From: DASYSA01 sp036003885
Lineage (GTDB): Bacteria; Acidobacteriota; Blastocatellia; UBA7656
DNA length: 8,381 nt
Direction of reading: 5' to 3'
NCBI GenBank assembly: GCA_036003885.1
Contig: DASYSA010000578.1
Coordinates: 1 to 8,381, forward strand
Made by a program: the position numbers and the translations under genes. The notes beneath the pieces were generated by a model that ran no database searches, was not told the origin of the DNA, and saw nothing but the letters and a program-made list of their open reading frames with translations. Below are positions 1 through 5,957 of the stretch, in pieces; within the stretch, counting starts at the first letter, position 1, and each line of letters opens with the position of its first letter.

Positions 1-4
1 GCTG

Positions 5-427
5 ATGTACATTCTTATCGTTTTGGTCCTGATGGCGGGGGCGTTTTATGCGGGATTACGAGCGTCAGAACTGGCGAAGAACGGCGCTCCTCAACGAGCC
101 GACGCACCGTCAAGCGATCCGCTGAGCGCCGGAATTGAAGAGTTTCGTAAGGGTCGGTATCGTGAGGCTGGGACACTGTTCGCCTCTGTTGCGGCGCGCG
201 CGCCACAGAACCAGGAGGCCTGGTACTGGTTGGGCCGGTCGCAGTTCGAGCTTGGCGAGTTCGAGAGCGCGGCTGCCAACCTGGATCGCGCAGGACTGGA
301 AATGTTCGAGGCGAACCTCTATGGGGCGGCCGCGTACAGGGCTGCCGGAAACAGGGCCAGGGCCGAGGCGCTGCTTGAGAGATACAATGAGGAACTGCGC
401 AGGAGACAGCACAAGGATCAGCAATGA
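5..427 (+). CDS. Membrane-anchored TPR-repeat protein
   Basis: The product has 140 residues. Residues about 2-19 are a single hydrophobic segment with no good signal-peptidase site, so I read it as an N-terminal membrane anchor. A short polar linker (about 25-40) follows. Residues about 41-132 are helical with TPR-like spacing: one unit from about 41, one from about 71 containing AWYWLG and LGEFESAA, and a more degenerate one from about 105 containing AAAYRAAGNRARA. The C-terminus (133-140) is highly charged. TPR units usually mediate protein-protein contacts; nothing here points to an enzyme. The ATG overlaps a TGA at 3-5 (TGATG), which would suggest translational coupling to a gene ending just left of the window. 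The frame is open to the left edge, so the start could lie further upstream. The kinase gene begins 138 nt downstream, so a shared pathway is possible but not shown. Confidence 0.72.
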   Translation: MYILIVLVLMAGAFYAGLRASELAKNGAPQRADAPSSDPLSAGIEEFRKGRYREAGTLFASVAARAPQNQEAWYWLGRSQFELGEFESAAANLDRAGLEMFEANLYGAAAYRAAGNRARAEALLERYNEELRRRQHKDQQ

Positions 428-429
428 GT

Positions 430-545
430 TTGTCATTGGTCACTAGTCATTGGTCATTTGTTACTCGCAGTCGGAAGGTATCCGGCAGATCAACCATCGT
501 GGCGTGGCGAGTACCAATGACAGATGACTAGTGACAAGTGACCGT
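430..545. repeat. REPIN-like imperfect inverted repeat
   Basis: Two arms of about 36 nt (roughly 429-463 and 508-545) are imperfect reverse complements around a unique centre of about 45 nt. The core is an exact 11-bp inverted pair, TCACTAGTCAT at 440-450 and ATGACTAGTGA at 524-534. The left arm also carries two direct copies of GTCATTGGTCA (432-442 and 446-456, 14-nt period), and CCAATGAC at 514-521 is the inverse of its first eight bases. The whole gap between the TPR and kinase genes is taken up by this structure. It resembles REP doublets (REPINs), short intergenic repeats that spread through bacterial chromosomes, but copy number cannot be seen from one window. Confidence 0.6.
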
Positions 546-565
546 GTTAGTCCGCAGAGGTTTAC

Positions 566-2143
566 GTGCCGGAGCTAAAGCTGGAGAGCAGTATCGTCGA
601 TGATCGTTACCAGGTCGAGTCCTGTCTGGGCCGCGGCAGCTACGCGGAGATCTTCCTCGCTTACGACCGGGACCGCGAGGGCGAAAGCGTTATCATCAAA
701 GCTCTCAACACAACACTGCAGGGAACAATCGACGCCGACCTTGAGTGGACTCTGATTGAGAACTTTCAGAATGAGGCTGTCGCGCTCGACAAGGTCCGTC
801 ATCCAAACGTGATTCAAAGACTCGGGCATGGAACGGCTGCCGATCTTGCTGGAACGGCATTCCACTATCTCGTTCTGGAGTTCATGCCTGGCGGAGACAT
901 GCTCACCTTATGCCGTGAGCGCCGCCTCACGCTCGACGAGGCGTTGTTTTACTTTGAGCAGGTAGCGCGGGCACTCGCAAATGCGCACACGCACAACGTC
1001 ATTCACCGCGACATCAAGCCGAATAATCTTCTGTTGTCGGAAGATCGGCGCACTGTAAAAATCGCCGATTTCGGGGTTGCGAAAATGACAAAGGACGACG
1101 ACGTTGAGATCACTCGCGTCGGAACTAACGTCTACGCTCCACCCGAGCACCACCCGGATGGCACGGCCGCTGAAATGACGGAGCGGCTGGCGCCTGCTGC
1201 GGATGTCTATTCGCTCGCAAAGACGATCTACACATCTATCACCGGCCGCGCGCCCAGGCAGTTCGCGCGCCAGCCGATCTCCGAGCTTCCGCGTGAGTTG
1301 TCCGGTGAACCCTGGGCGGCCGATCTTCTCAGGATACTTGGGAGGGCTACCGCATCTCGTGTGGCTGATCGCTATCAATCGATACAGGATCTCTGGCAGG
1401 ACCTGGGACAACTGCCCGCAACAGGGCAGTCAGATCCCGAGGCAACACTGGTTCGTGCGCGGCTGGGAGCAGGAAGCGACGTGATCCAGCTGGCCCCGCA
1501 GCCCGAATTTCAACCCCTTGCCCCTTTGCACCACCACCACAGCAGGCCGCCCACGGCGAGGATCGTCGTAGATTTGCCGAGTCTCCCGAGCTCCGAGACT
1601 GAACAAGCCCCGGATCGACAGAGCGCGGTCCTGGCGCGCGATGCAGGCTCAACGCTTCATAAGGCCAGCGGCAGTGGCGCTCTCACGACGCCGGCGCGGG
1701 TCCTTGAGCCCGAGACCCTGAACCGACGGCACGGGCCTCTGCAATCCGCAATCGACGAGAACGGACCCTCGGTGTTCGATCGCCTTCACGTCGCTATCAG
1801 GTCGGAATGGCTGCGCGGCGCATTCATTCTCTTCCTCATCGCGGCACTGATCGGCCTGGCCGCCTCGACCTATTACTATTTCGCCGGCGAAAGTGTACCC
1901 ATCGTGGGCCGAGTGCTCGAGGGAGAGGATGGCTCAGTAGCCGGAGCTACAAATGTGAATTTGCGCAGCGATCCGAACCGCCAGGCGGGCGTGCTGGCGG
2001 TGTTGCCGGAAGGCACTCGAGTCCGAGCGTTCGAAAGCCGGGATGGGTGGAGAAGGGTGAAGGTGATCGAGTGGGTGGGGTCTCCGCCCGACAATGCTCA
2101 CGAGACTGGTTGGGTAGATAGTCGATTCATCCGATTGGATTGA
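566..2143 (+). CDS. Transmembrane Ser/Thr protein kinase with C-terminal SH3b domain
   Basis: The product has 525 residues and is a PknB-type (Hanks) kinase. The kinase domain spans about 15-280. It has a glycine loop GRGSYAE (22-28, third glycine replaced by Ala27), ATP-binding Lys45, a candidate helix-C Glu70, HRDIKPNN (147-154, catalytic Asp149), DFG (168-170), activation-loop Thr183 and Thr187, an APE-like APPE (191-194), and Asp213 in DVYSL. A Pro-rich low-complexity linker follows (about 285-400), with four His at 322-325. One membrane span lies at about 416-438, then an SH3b domain (about 445-525) with NVNLRSDP, GWRRVKV and GWVDSRFI. Basic residues before the span put the kinase in the cytoplasm and SH3b outside. 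It phosphorylates Ser/Thr on unknown substrates. The start is GTG, with AGAGG at 556-560 giving 5-nt spacing. The FHA gene follows by 18 nt, implying an operon. Function is certain at family level only. Confidence 0.93.
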   Translation: MPELKLESSIVDDRYQVESCLGRGSYAEIFLAYDRDREGESVIIKALNTTLQGTIDADLEWTLIENFQNEAVALDKVRHPNVIQRLGHGTAADLAGTAFHYLVLEFMPGGDMLTLCRERRLTLDEALFYFEQVARALANAHTHNVIHRDIKPNNLLLSEDRRTVKIADFGVAKMTKDDDVEITRVGTNVYAPPEHHPDGTAAEMTERLAPAADVYSLAKTIYTSITGRAPRQFARQPISELPRELSGEPWAADLLRILGRATASRVADRYQSIQDLWQDLGQLPATGQSDPEATLVRARLGAGSDVIQLAPQPEFQPLAPLHHHHSRPPTARIVVDLPSLPSSETEQAPDRQSAVLARDAGSTLHKASGSGALTTPARVLEPETLNRRHGPLQSAIDENGPSVFDRLHVAIRSEWLRGAFILFLIAALIGLAASTYYYFAGESVPIVGRVLEGEDGSVAGATNVNLRSDPNRQAGVLAVLPEGTRVRAFESRDGWRRVKVIEWVGSPPDNAHETGWVDSRFIRLD

Positions 2144-2161
2144 CCTTATGGAGTGACACTG

Positions 2162-3007
2162 ATGCGTTTGCACAATTGGTTGGAAAGCCTGAGGAAGTGG
2201 ATCGACGGTGAAGAAGACCTCGACGAGCAGGGCCAGCCCCGCGCTCGTTCGAAGTGGGATGACTTTCTCGTGTCGATCGCTCGAGAAGTCGAAGAGACAA
2301 TGCAACGGGAAAGGTTCACTCCCCCCGGGGGACCAACCTACGTCCCTCGTGAGTACGTGGTCTTTCTCAATCCTGAGGACGACAGCGAGTGGCAAGGAGA
2401 GAAGCGCGAAGGTTTGGAGCGAGGCCTTCACCACGTGCTTTCGGAACGCGCCAAGGAGTTGGCCGGCGAGAATCAGTTTCAGACAAGGAGCATTATCGTA
2501 GAGCTTCGCGTCGACCCCGGACTCGACAGAGGCCGCTTTCGCGTGCAGCACGTGTGGGACACTGAGGCACAGAAGACGATGGTCAAGCCACGAAAGCGCC
2601 TCGACGAAACCAGGCTTCAATCGCCTGACGTCGAGCAGCCCGAAGATGAGGCGACCATTGTGCGCCCTCGTACGCAAGGCGAACCGAGTTTTTCGATGCG
2701 AGTACGGCGCTCTTCCGCGGGAGAGGACCCCGCTGAGACGACTGTATCCCAATTCTTCAATGATGAGGTGACAATTGGGCGTGGCGCTCGCCAGGTCGCG
2801 GTGGACCTGAAGTTAGAAGGCGATCTCGAAGTTAGCCGCAAACACGCTACGATTACTAAGCGTCCGGGCGGAGAGTTTACGATCACCTGTCATGGAGCAA
2901 ATCCAATCCTGCTAGACCCAGGCCGTGAGGTTGCTGCTAACCAGACTGCTGACGTGAAGCCAGGCGATAAGATAATCATCTGCAGCTACGAGCTTGTGAT
3001 TCAGTGA
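2162..3007 (+). CDS. FhaA-like protein (DUF3662 N-terminal domain plus FHA domain)
   Basis: The product has 281 residues. Residues about 27-132 resemble the DUF3662 domain found at the N-terminus of mycobacterial FhaA. Residues about 135-180 are a charged linker with T-M-V-K-P-R and T-I-V-R-P-R (Thr139 and Thr165). Residues about 195-281 form an FHA domain, with GRG (206-208), SRKHA (225-229) and a GANPILLD segment (245-252) in place of the usual NGT loop. FHA domains bind phosphothreonine peptides, so this is a likely reader or scaffold for the upstream kinase. No signal peptide or membrane span is visible, so it is probably cytoplasmic. I chose ATG 2162 because GGAG at 2150-2153 sits 8 nt upstream. 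A GTG at 2153, three codons earlier, would overlap that GGAG and has no site of its own. FhaA is known to act in envelope synthesis in mycobacteria; a similar role here is inference. Confidence 0.87.
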   Translation: MRLHNWLESLRKWIDGEEDLDEQGQPRARSKWDDFLVSIAREVEETMQRERFTPPGGPTYVPREYVVFLNPEDDSEWQGEKREGLERGLHHVLSERAKELAGENQFQTRSIIVELRVDPGLDRGRFRVQHVWDTEAQKTMVKPRKRLDETRLQSPDVEQPEDEATIVRPRTQGEPSFSMRVRRSSAGEDPAETTVSQFFNDEVTIGRGARQVAVDLKLEGDLEVSRKHATITKRPGGEFTITCHGANPILLDPGREVAANQTADVKPGDKIIICSYELVIQ

Positions 3008-3017
3008 GCGGGCAAAG

Positions 3018-3048
3018 GGCGAGTACTGCGTTGAGCGCAGCCCTCGCC
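3018..3048. terminator. Hairpin between convergent genes, possible bidirectional terminator
   Basis: The stem is GGCGAG (3018-3023) with CTCGCC (3043-3048), a 2x2 internal loop (TA/CC), then CTGCG (3026-3030) with CGCAG (3036-3040), closed by a five-base loop. It lies 11 nt past the FHA stop and 37 nt past the stop of the convergent minus-strand gene. No T-run follows on either strand, so it is not a textbook intrinsic terminator. Confidence 0.5.
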
Positions 3049-3084
3049 ACCTGCCTCTCCTGCTTGATCCAGTTCCAAATCTGT

Positions 3085-3825
3085 CTATTTCTTCTTAGCT
3101 TCCCATTTCCCCTTGGCCTGACCGGGAACCTCATATTCGCCCGTGAGTTTGCCATCTTTGAGCACGGCAGTCATCGTTATCGCAGTGCCACCGGCGTCGA
3201 GCACGAATGCCAGTTTGTCAGCAGTAAAAGTCCCCTTCAAGGTCCCGGTACCCATTGCTGAAGTAGTCTCTCCGGTTACGGTCTGCCCGTCGACCTTTAA
3301 CTTCATGCTAAAAGCAAGCGCTTGACCGTCGACGTCTGCTGATGCATCCCACTCGCCGGCGAGCGGACCTACTGCTGCTGCTGGTGAGGAGGTGGCTGGA
3401 GTGGCCGGAGCCGCAGCCATAGCGCTGACCTTCTTCAATTCGATGGTACCGGTCTGGCCGCCCAACTCGAATTCGCCCACGATCTTGTCGCCCACCGGCT
3501 TCGCAGTGACAGTGCCCTCTGTGCCGCCAGCGTCAAATTTCATAATGATCTTGCCGTCCGCCGCGTAGCTGCCGCTCGTTATCGCCAGGGCACCCTGTGA
3601 GGTGTCGATCTTGCCGGTGAGTTTTCCACCCTCGTTCTTGATCTCTACCTTCAGTGGTATTTCACCGATCGCCTGGCTCTTGGCGACACCCTCATACTTG
3701 CCGGCGATGTCGGCGGGTTTGTCCTGTGCCGGCCGCGTGGTGTTCAACGATGCTGCTGATACCGCTGACGGCCCGCACATCAGCAACGCGATGACAAACA
3801 GAGTCAGTATCCTTCGTGACTGCAT
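3085..3825 (-). CDS. Secreted protein with two homologous beta-rich repeats, function unknown
   Basis: The product has 246 residues and I do not recognise a named family. Residues 1-24 are a signal peptide: basic MQSRR, a hydrophobic core, and a cleavage site after VSA (24). Cys17 is not in a lipobox, because Met precedes it. The mature part is an internal duplication about 112 residues apart: repeat 1 about 40-132 and repeat 2 about 155-246. DAGGT occurs at 98-102 and again at 210-214, and GDKIVGEFELGGQ (112-124) matches DGKLTGEYEVPGQ (224-236). Between them is an Ala/Pro/Ser linker (about 134-153). Alternating hydrophobic residues and many Gly/Thr suggest small beta-sandwich or barrel domains in the periplasm or on the surface. 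AGGAGA (3831-3836) lies 5 nt before the ATG. It sits 253 nt behind parB, so it is probably a separate transcript with no obvious link to segregation. Confidence 0.85.
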   Translation of the reverse strand: MQSRRILTLFVIALLMCGPSAVSAASLNTTRPAQDKPADIAGKYEGVAKSQAIGEIPLKVEIKNEGGKLTGKIDTSQGALAITSGSYAADGKIIMKFDAGGTEGTVTAKPVGDKIVGEFELGGQTGTIELKKVSAMAAAPATPATSSPAAAVGPLAGEWDASADVDGQALAFSMKLKVDGQTVTGETTSAMGTGTLKGTFTADKLAFVLDAGGTAITMTAVLKDGKLTGEYEVPGQAKGKWEAKKK

Positions 3826-3830
3826 GGTTT

Positions 3831-3836
3831 TCTCCT
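3831..3836 (-). promoter_or_regulatory. Ribosome binding site of the secreted repeat protein
   Basis: AGGAGA on the minus strand, 5 nt from the ATG at 3825. It fixes the start and so the signal peptide. Confidence 0.75.
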
Positions 3837-3855
3837 AATATTGGGTCTTTGAAAT

Positions 3856-3885
3856 CTCCAGGAACTCAAGCCCGTACGCCTGGAG
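3856..3885. repeat. Inverted repeat in the leader of the secreted-protein gene
   Basis: CTCCAGG (3856-3862) and CCTGGAG (3879-3885) are perfect 7-bp complements around a 16-nt loop. They lie 30-60 nt upstream of the minus-strand start at 3825, so the hairpin would fall in the 5' leader or form an operator. A weak minus-strand -10-like TATAAC lies at 3911-3916 with no good -35, which would place the hairpin inside the transcript. Confidence 0.4.
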
Positions 3886-4059
3886 CGTGACGAAAGTTCA
3901 AACGCCTGTAGTTATATCGCAAAACCTGAGACGGCGAAAGCTCGTTTTCGTTCGGGACTGAATGTCCATGGTGGTCAGGATTGCATCTGACTCTCTCTAA
4001 TCACATTTGCCCAACCGAAAGCTCAGCCAAAGCAAAGTAACAGATTGACCATGTCACTC

Positions 4060-4079
4060 GCCCTCAGATTTGCGAGGGC
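4060..4079 (-). terminator. Weak stem-loop directly after parB
   Basis: GCCCTC (4060-4065) and GAGGGC (4074-4079) form a 6-bp stem with an 8-nt loop. On the minus strand the stem starts at the last base of the parB stop codon. No T-run follows, so a role in termination is only possible. The rest of the 253-nt gap between parB and the next gene shows no ORF or RNA gene. Confidence 0.3.
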
Positions 4080-4942
4080 TATGTAAGCTTGCTTATCAGT
4101 AGATCGAAGAGTCTCGCAAGATCGTCTGTTGATGAGAATCCAATCTCGACCACTCCGCCGCTGCGGCCAAACTTGATTTTGACTGGAGCCCCGAGCTTCT
4201 TGGCGAGCTTAGATTCCGCGGCGATGATGTTAGCATGCTCCGAGTCAGCGGTCCCGGCAGTCCCTGTTGAAGCTTTGCCGCCCCGGTTTTCCTGGGATCG
4301 CTTGACGGTCCTCTCAATATCGCGGACGGACAAAGACCGTTCCACGATCTCAACGGCAAGTCTTCTTTGTCCTTCGGGCGATTCGATTGACAACAATGCG
4401 CGAGCGTGACCCATTGATAATTTGTTCTCTTCGACCATCTGCTGGATCTCGGCCGGCAACTTGAGGAGTCTCAACGCGTTGGTTATGGAGGAGCGGTCCT
4501 TGCCTACTCTCTGGGCGATCTGTTCCTGGGTTACGCTAAGTTGTTCGATGAGGCGCCTATAGGCATTCGCTTCCTCTATGGGGTTGAGTTCCTCTCTTTG
4601 AATGTTCTCGATGAGCGACAACTCCAGCACGTCCTCATGGGGAACGTCCTTGACCACGCAGGGGACTCTGTCGAGCCCCGCCCTGGCGGCAGCTCGCCAT
4701 CTCCTTTCGCCCGCGATTATCTGGAACCGTTCCCCGTTGCGCCTGACTACAATGGGCTGGATCAACCCATTGACCTTGATTGACTGGGCAAGCTCGTTCA
4801 GTTTGTCTTCTTTTATCGTGTGCCGCGGCTGGTCCTCCGTTGGATCCAACCGATCGATGTCCAGATCGATCAAGTCGCTAACCACAGGGGCGACTTGCGT
4901 GAACAGGGCACTAAGCCCCCTGCCCAGCGCCTTTCTTGACAT
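4079..4942 (-). CDS. parB: Chromosome partitioning protein ParB (parS-binding CTPase)
   Basis: The product has 287 residues, normal for chromosomal ParB. It loads on parS, uses CTP to clamp and slide on DNA, and forms the partition complex that ParA moves. The N-terminus RKALGRGLSALF (3-14) is the usual ParA-contacting peptide. The ParB/Spo0J N-domain follows (about 24-115), with LIQPIVVR (60-67), the CTP-site motif GERRWRA (78-84) and ENIQRE (112-117). A helix-turn-helix lies at about 137-160, and KLSMGHARALL at 174-184. A low-complexity Gly/Ser/Thr linker (about 217-238) precedes the C-terminal dimerisation domain (about 240-287). The ATG has AAGGAG on the minus strand at 4953-4958, 10 nt upstream and inside parA. 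The first 32 nt overlap the end of parA, so the pair is co-transcribed and probably translationally coupled. A parS site lies upstream of parA at 5792-5807. Confidence 0.97.
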   Translation of the reverse strand: MSRKALGRGLSALFTQVAPVVSDLIDLDIDRLDPTEDQPRHTIKEDKLNELAQSIKVNGLIQPIVVRRNGERFQIIAGERRWRAAARAGLDRVPCVVKDVPHEDVLELSLIENIQREELNPIEEANAYRRLIEQLSVTQEQIAQRVGKDRSSITNALRLLKLPAEIQQMVEENKLSMGHARALLSIESPEGQRRLAVEIVERSLSVRDIERTVKRSQENRGGKASTGTAGTADSEHANIIAAESKLAKKLGAPVKIKFGRSGGVVEIGFSSTDDLARLFDLLISKLT

Positions 4943-5693
4943 TGCTTATGATCTCCTTTGCCAACCTGAGGTATCCCTCAGCGCCCTTCGACTTGATGTC
5001 GTACAGGATGATCGGCTTACCGTGACTCGGCGCCTCAGCGAGCCTTACATTCCTTGGAATTATCGTTGAGAACACCTGAGACCCCAAAAACTCCCTCAGA
5101 TCGGAGACGACCTGATTGGAGAGATTGGTTCGTTCGTCAAACATCGTCAGCAGGAAGCCTTCGATGGCCAGTCCCGGATTAAGCGCCCTGCGGATTCTCA
5201 CTAATGTATCCCAAAGTTCGGAGACGCCCTCTAAGGCGAAGTACTCACACTGAATCGGGATCAGCACGGAGTCAGCAGCCGCAAGAGCGTTCAGCGTCAG
5301 CAAGCCGAGGCTCGGCGGACAGTCGATCAGTATGTAGTCGTAACTATCTGCAACTGAAGCAATTAACTTCTTCAACCTGAACTCCCGGCCCTCCAAATCG
5401 ACCAGCTCAATCTCCGCCGCCGCCAGGATCTTTTCGGACGGAACGACCTTTAGATTCGGGAGTTCAGTATCCAGGACTATCCCGCCGAGCGGTTCGTCCA
5501 TAACCAGCGAGTGGTAGAAACTCTTCTGAAAGCTGCCTCTGAGCCCAAGTCCGCTCGTGCTGTTGCCTTGAGCGTCGGCATCCACAATCAGCACTCTCAT
5601 ATCGGCAACCGCCAGGCTCGCACCCAGGTTTATCGCGGTGGTTGTCTTCCCAACCCCCCCTTTTTGGTTGGTGATCGCGATGGTCTTAGGCAT
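4911..5693 (-). CDS. parA: Chromosome partitioning ATPase ParA (Soj)
   Basis: The product has 260 residues, the normal size for a chromosomal ParA/Soj without an N-terminal DNA-binding domain. It is a deviant Walker ATPase whose ATP dimer binds DNA non-specifically and pulls ParB-parS complexes along the nucleoid. Visible motifs are the deviant Walker A KGGVGKTT (11-18, with both signature Lys11 and Lys16), the switch DADAQGN (38-44, Asp38 and Asp40), Walker B ILIDCPP (121-127, Asp124), and PRNVRLAEAPSHGKP (213-227), typical of the family. The ATG at 5693 has AGAGGG on the minus strand at 5696-5701, only 2 nt away. The gene reads away from atpD across a 350-nt region that holds parS. The C-terminus is Lys/Gly-rich and overlaps the parB start. 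No odd or missing residues were found. Confidence 0.97.
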   Translation of the reverse strand: MPKTIAITNQKGGVGKTTTAINLGASLAVADMRVLIVDADAQGNSTSGLGLRGSFQKSFYHSLVMDEPLGGIVLDTELPNLKVVPSEKILAAAEIELVDLEGREFRLKKLIASVADSYDYILIDCPPSLGLLTLNALAAADSVLIPIQCEYFALEGVSELWDTLVRIRRALNPGLAIEGFLLTMFDERTNLSNQVVSDLREFLGSQVFSTIIPRNVRLAEAPSHGKPIILYDIKSKGAEGYLRLAKEIISNVKKGAGQGA

Positions 5694-5701
5694 GGCCCTC
5701 T

Positions 5702-5729
5702 AAAATATCATAGAAACCCGATCTGGCAA
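5702..5729 (-). promoter_or_regulatory. Candidate parA promoter
   Basis: On the minus strand TTGCCA (5724-5729), a 16-nt spacer and TATTTT (5702-5707) look sigma70-like. The -10 would end only 8 nt before the ATG, giving an almost leaderless mRNA. TATGAT (5707-5712) is a better -10 but has no well-placed -35. The exact promoter is therefore uncertain. Confidence 0.35.
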
Positions 5730-5791
5730 GCAGGAAACTGCCGAGGGTTGGTATCCGCTGGGGTCCATAGACGAGGGCGAGTCGAAACGAG

Positions 5792-5807
5792 CGTTTCACG
5801 TGAAACC
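5792..5807. promoter_or_regulatory. parS: parS centromere-like site
   Basis: CGTTTCACGTGAAACC contains the 14-bp perfect palindrome GTTTCACGTGAAAC (5793-5806). It differs from the canonical TGTTTCACGTGAAACA only at the two outermost bases. It lies 98 bp upstream of the parA start, so ParA, ParB and their site are together. ParB is expected to load here and spread over the flanks, including the parA and atpD promoter regions. Confidence 0.93.
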
Positions 5808-5808
5808 C

Positions 5809-5839
5809 CTCCCGCCGGCACGTTGATGTCGGTTGGGAG
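5809..5839. repeat. Stem-loop sequence abutting parS
   Basis: CTCCC (5809-5813) pairs with GGGAG (5835-5839), and CCGGCA (5815-5820) with TGTCGG (5827-5832, one G-T wobble), around the loop CGTTGA. It begins one base after the parS 16-mer. The role is unknown; it could be chance in a GC-rich region. Confidence 0.4.
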
Positions 5840-5900
5840 AGCCGACCCTGGTTGTGGCATTAGAAGGGTGGCTTGTCTATTCTCCGTCCTGATCCCGCAA

Positions 5901-5929
5901 TTGTCTGGTAAAGGTATCCTCGTTATGCT
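5901..5929 (+). promoter_or_regulatory. Candidate sigma70-type promoter of atpDC
   Basis: TTGTCT (5901-5906), a 17-nt spacer and TATGCT (5924-5929) each match four of six consensus bases at ideal spacing. A start near 5936 would give an atpD leader of about 107 nt. Confidence 0.5.
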
Positions 5930-5957
5930 ATTTTATGCGCTTTGCTCCAGGAGGTGA

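Noticed and set aside
1934..2752. Long minus-strand frame (272 codons) under the kinase and FHA genes
   Set aside because: It lies antisense to two well-supported domain-bearing genes and its translation shows no domain. It is a shadow of their codon bias.
3775..3825. Lipoprotein signal at Cys17 of the secreted repeat protein
   Set aside because: The residue before Cys is Met, which does not fit a lipobox. A signal peptidase I site after residue 24 fits better.
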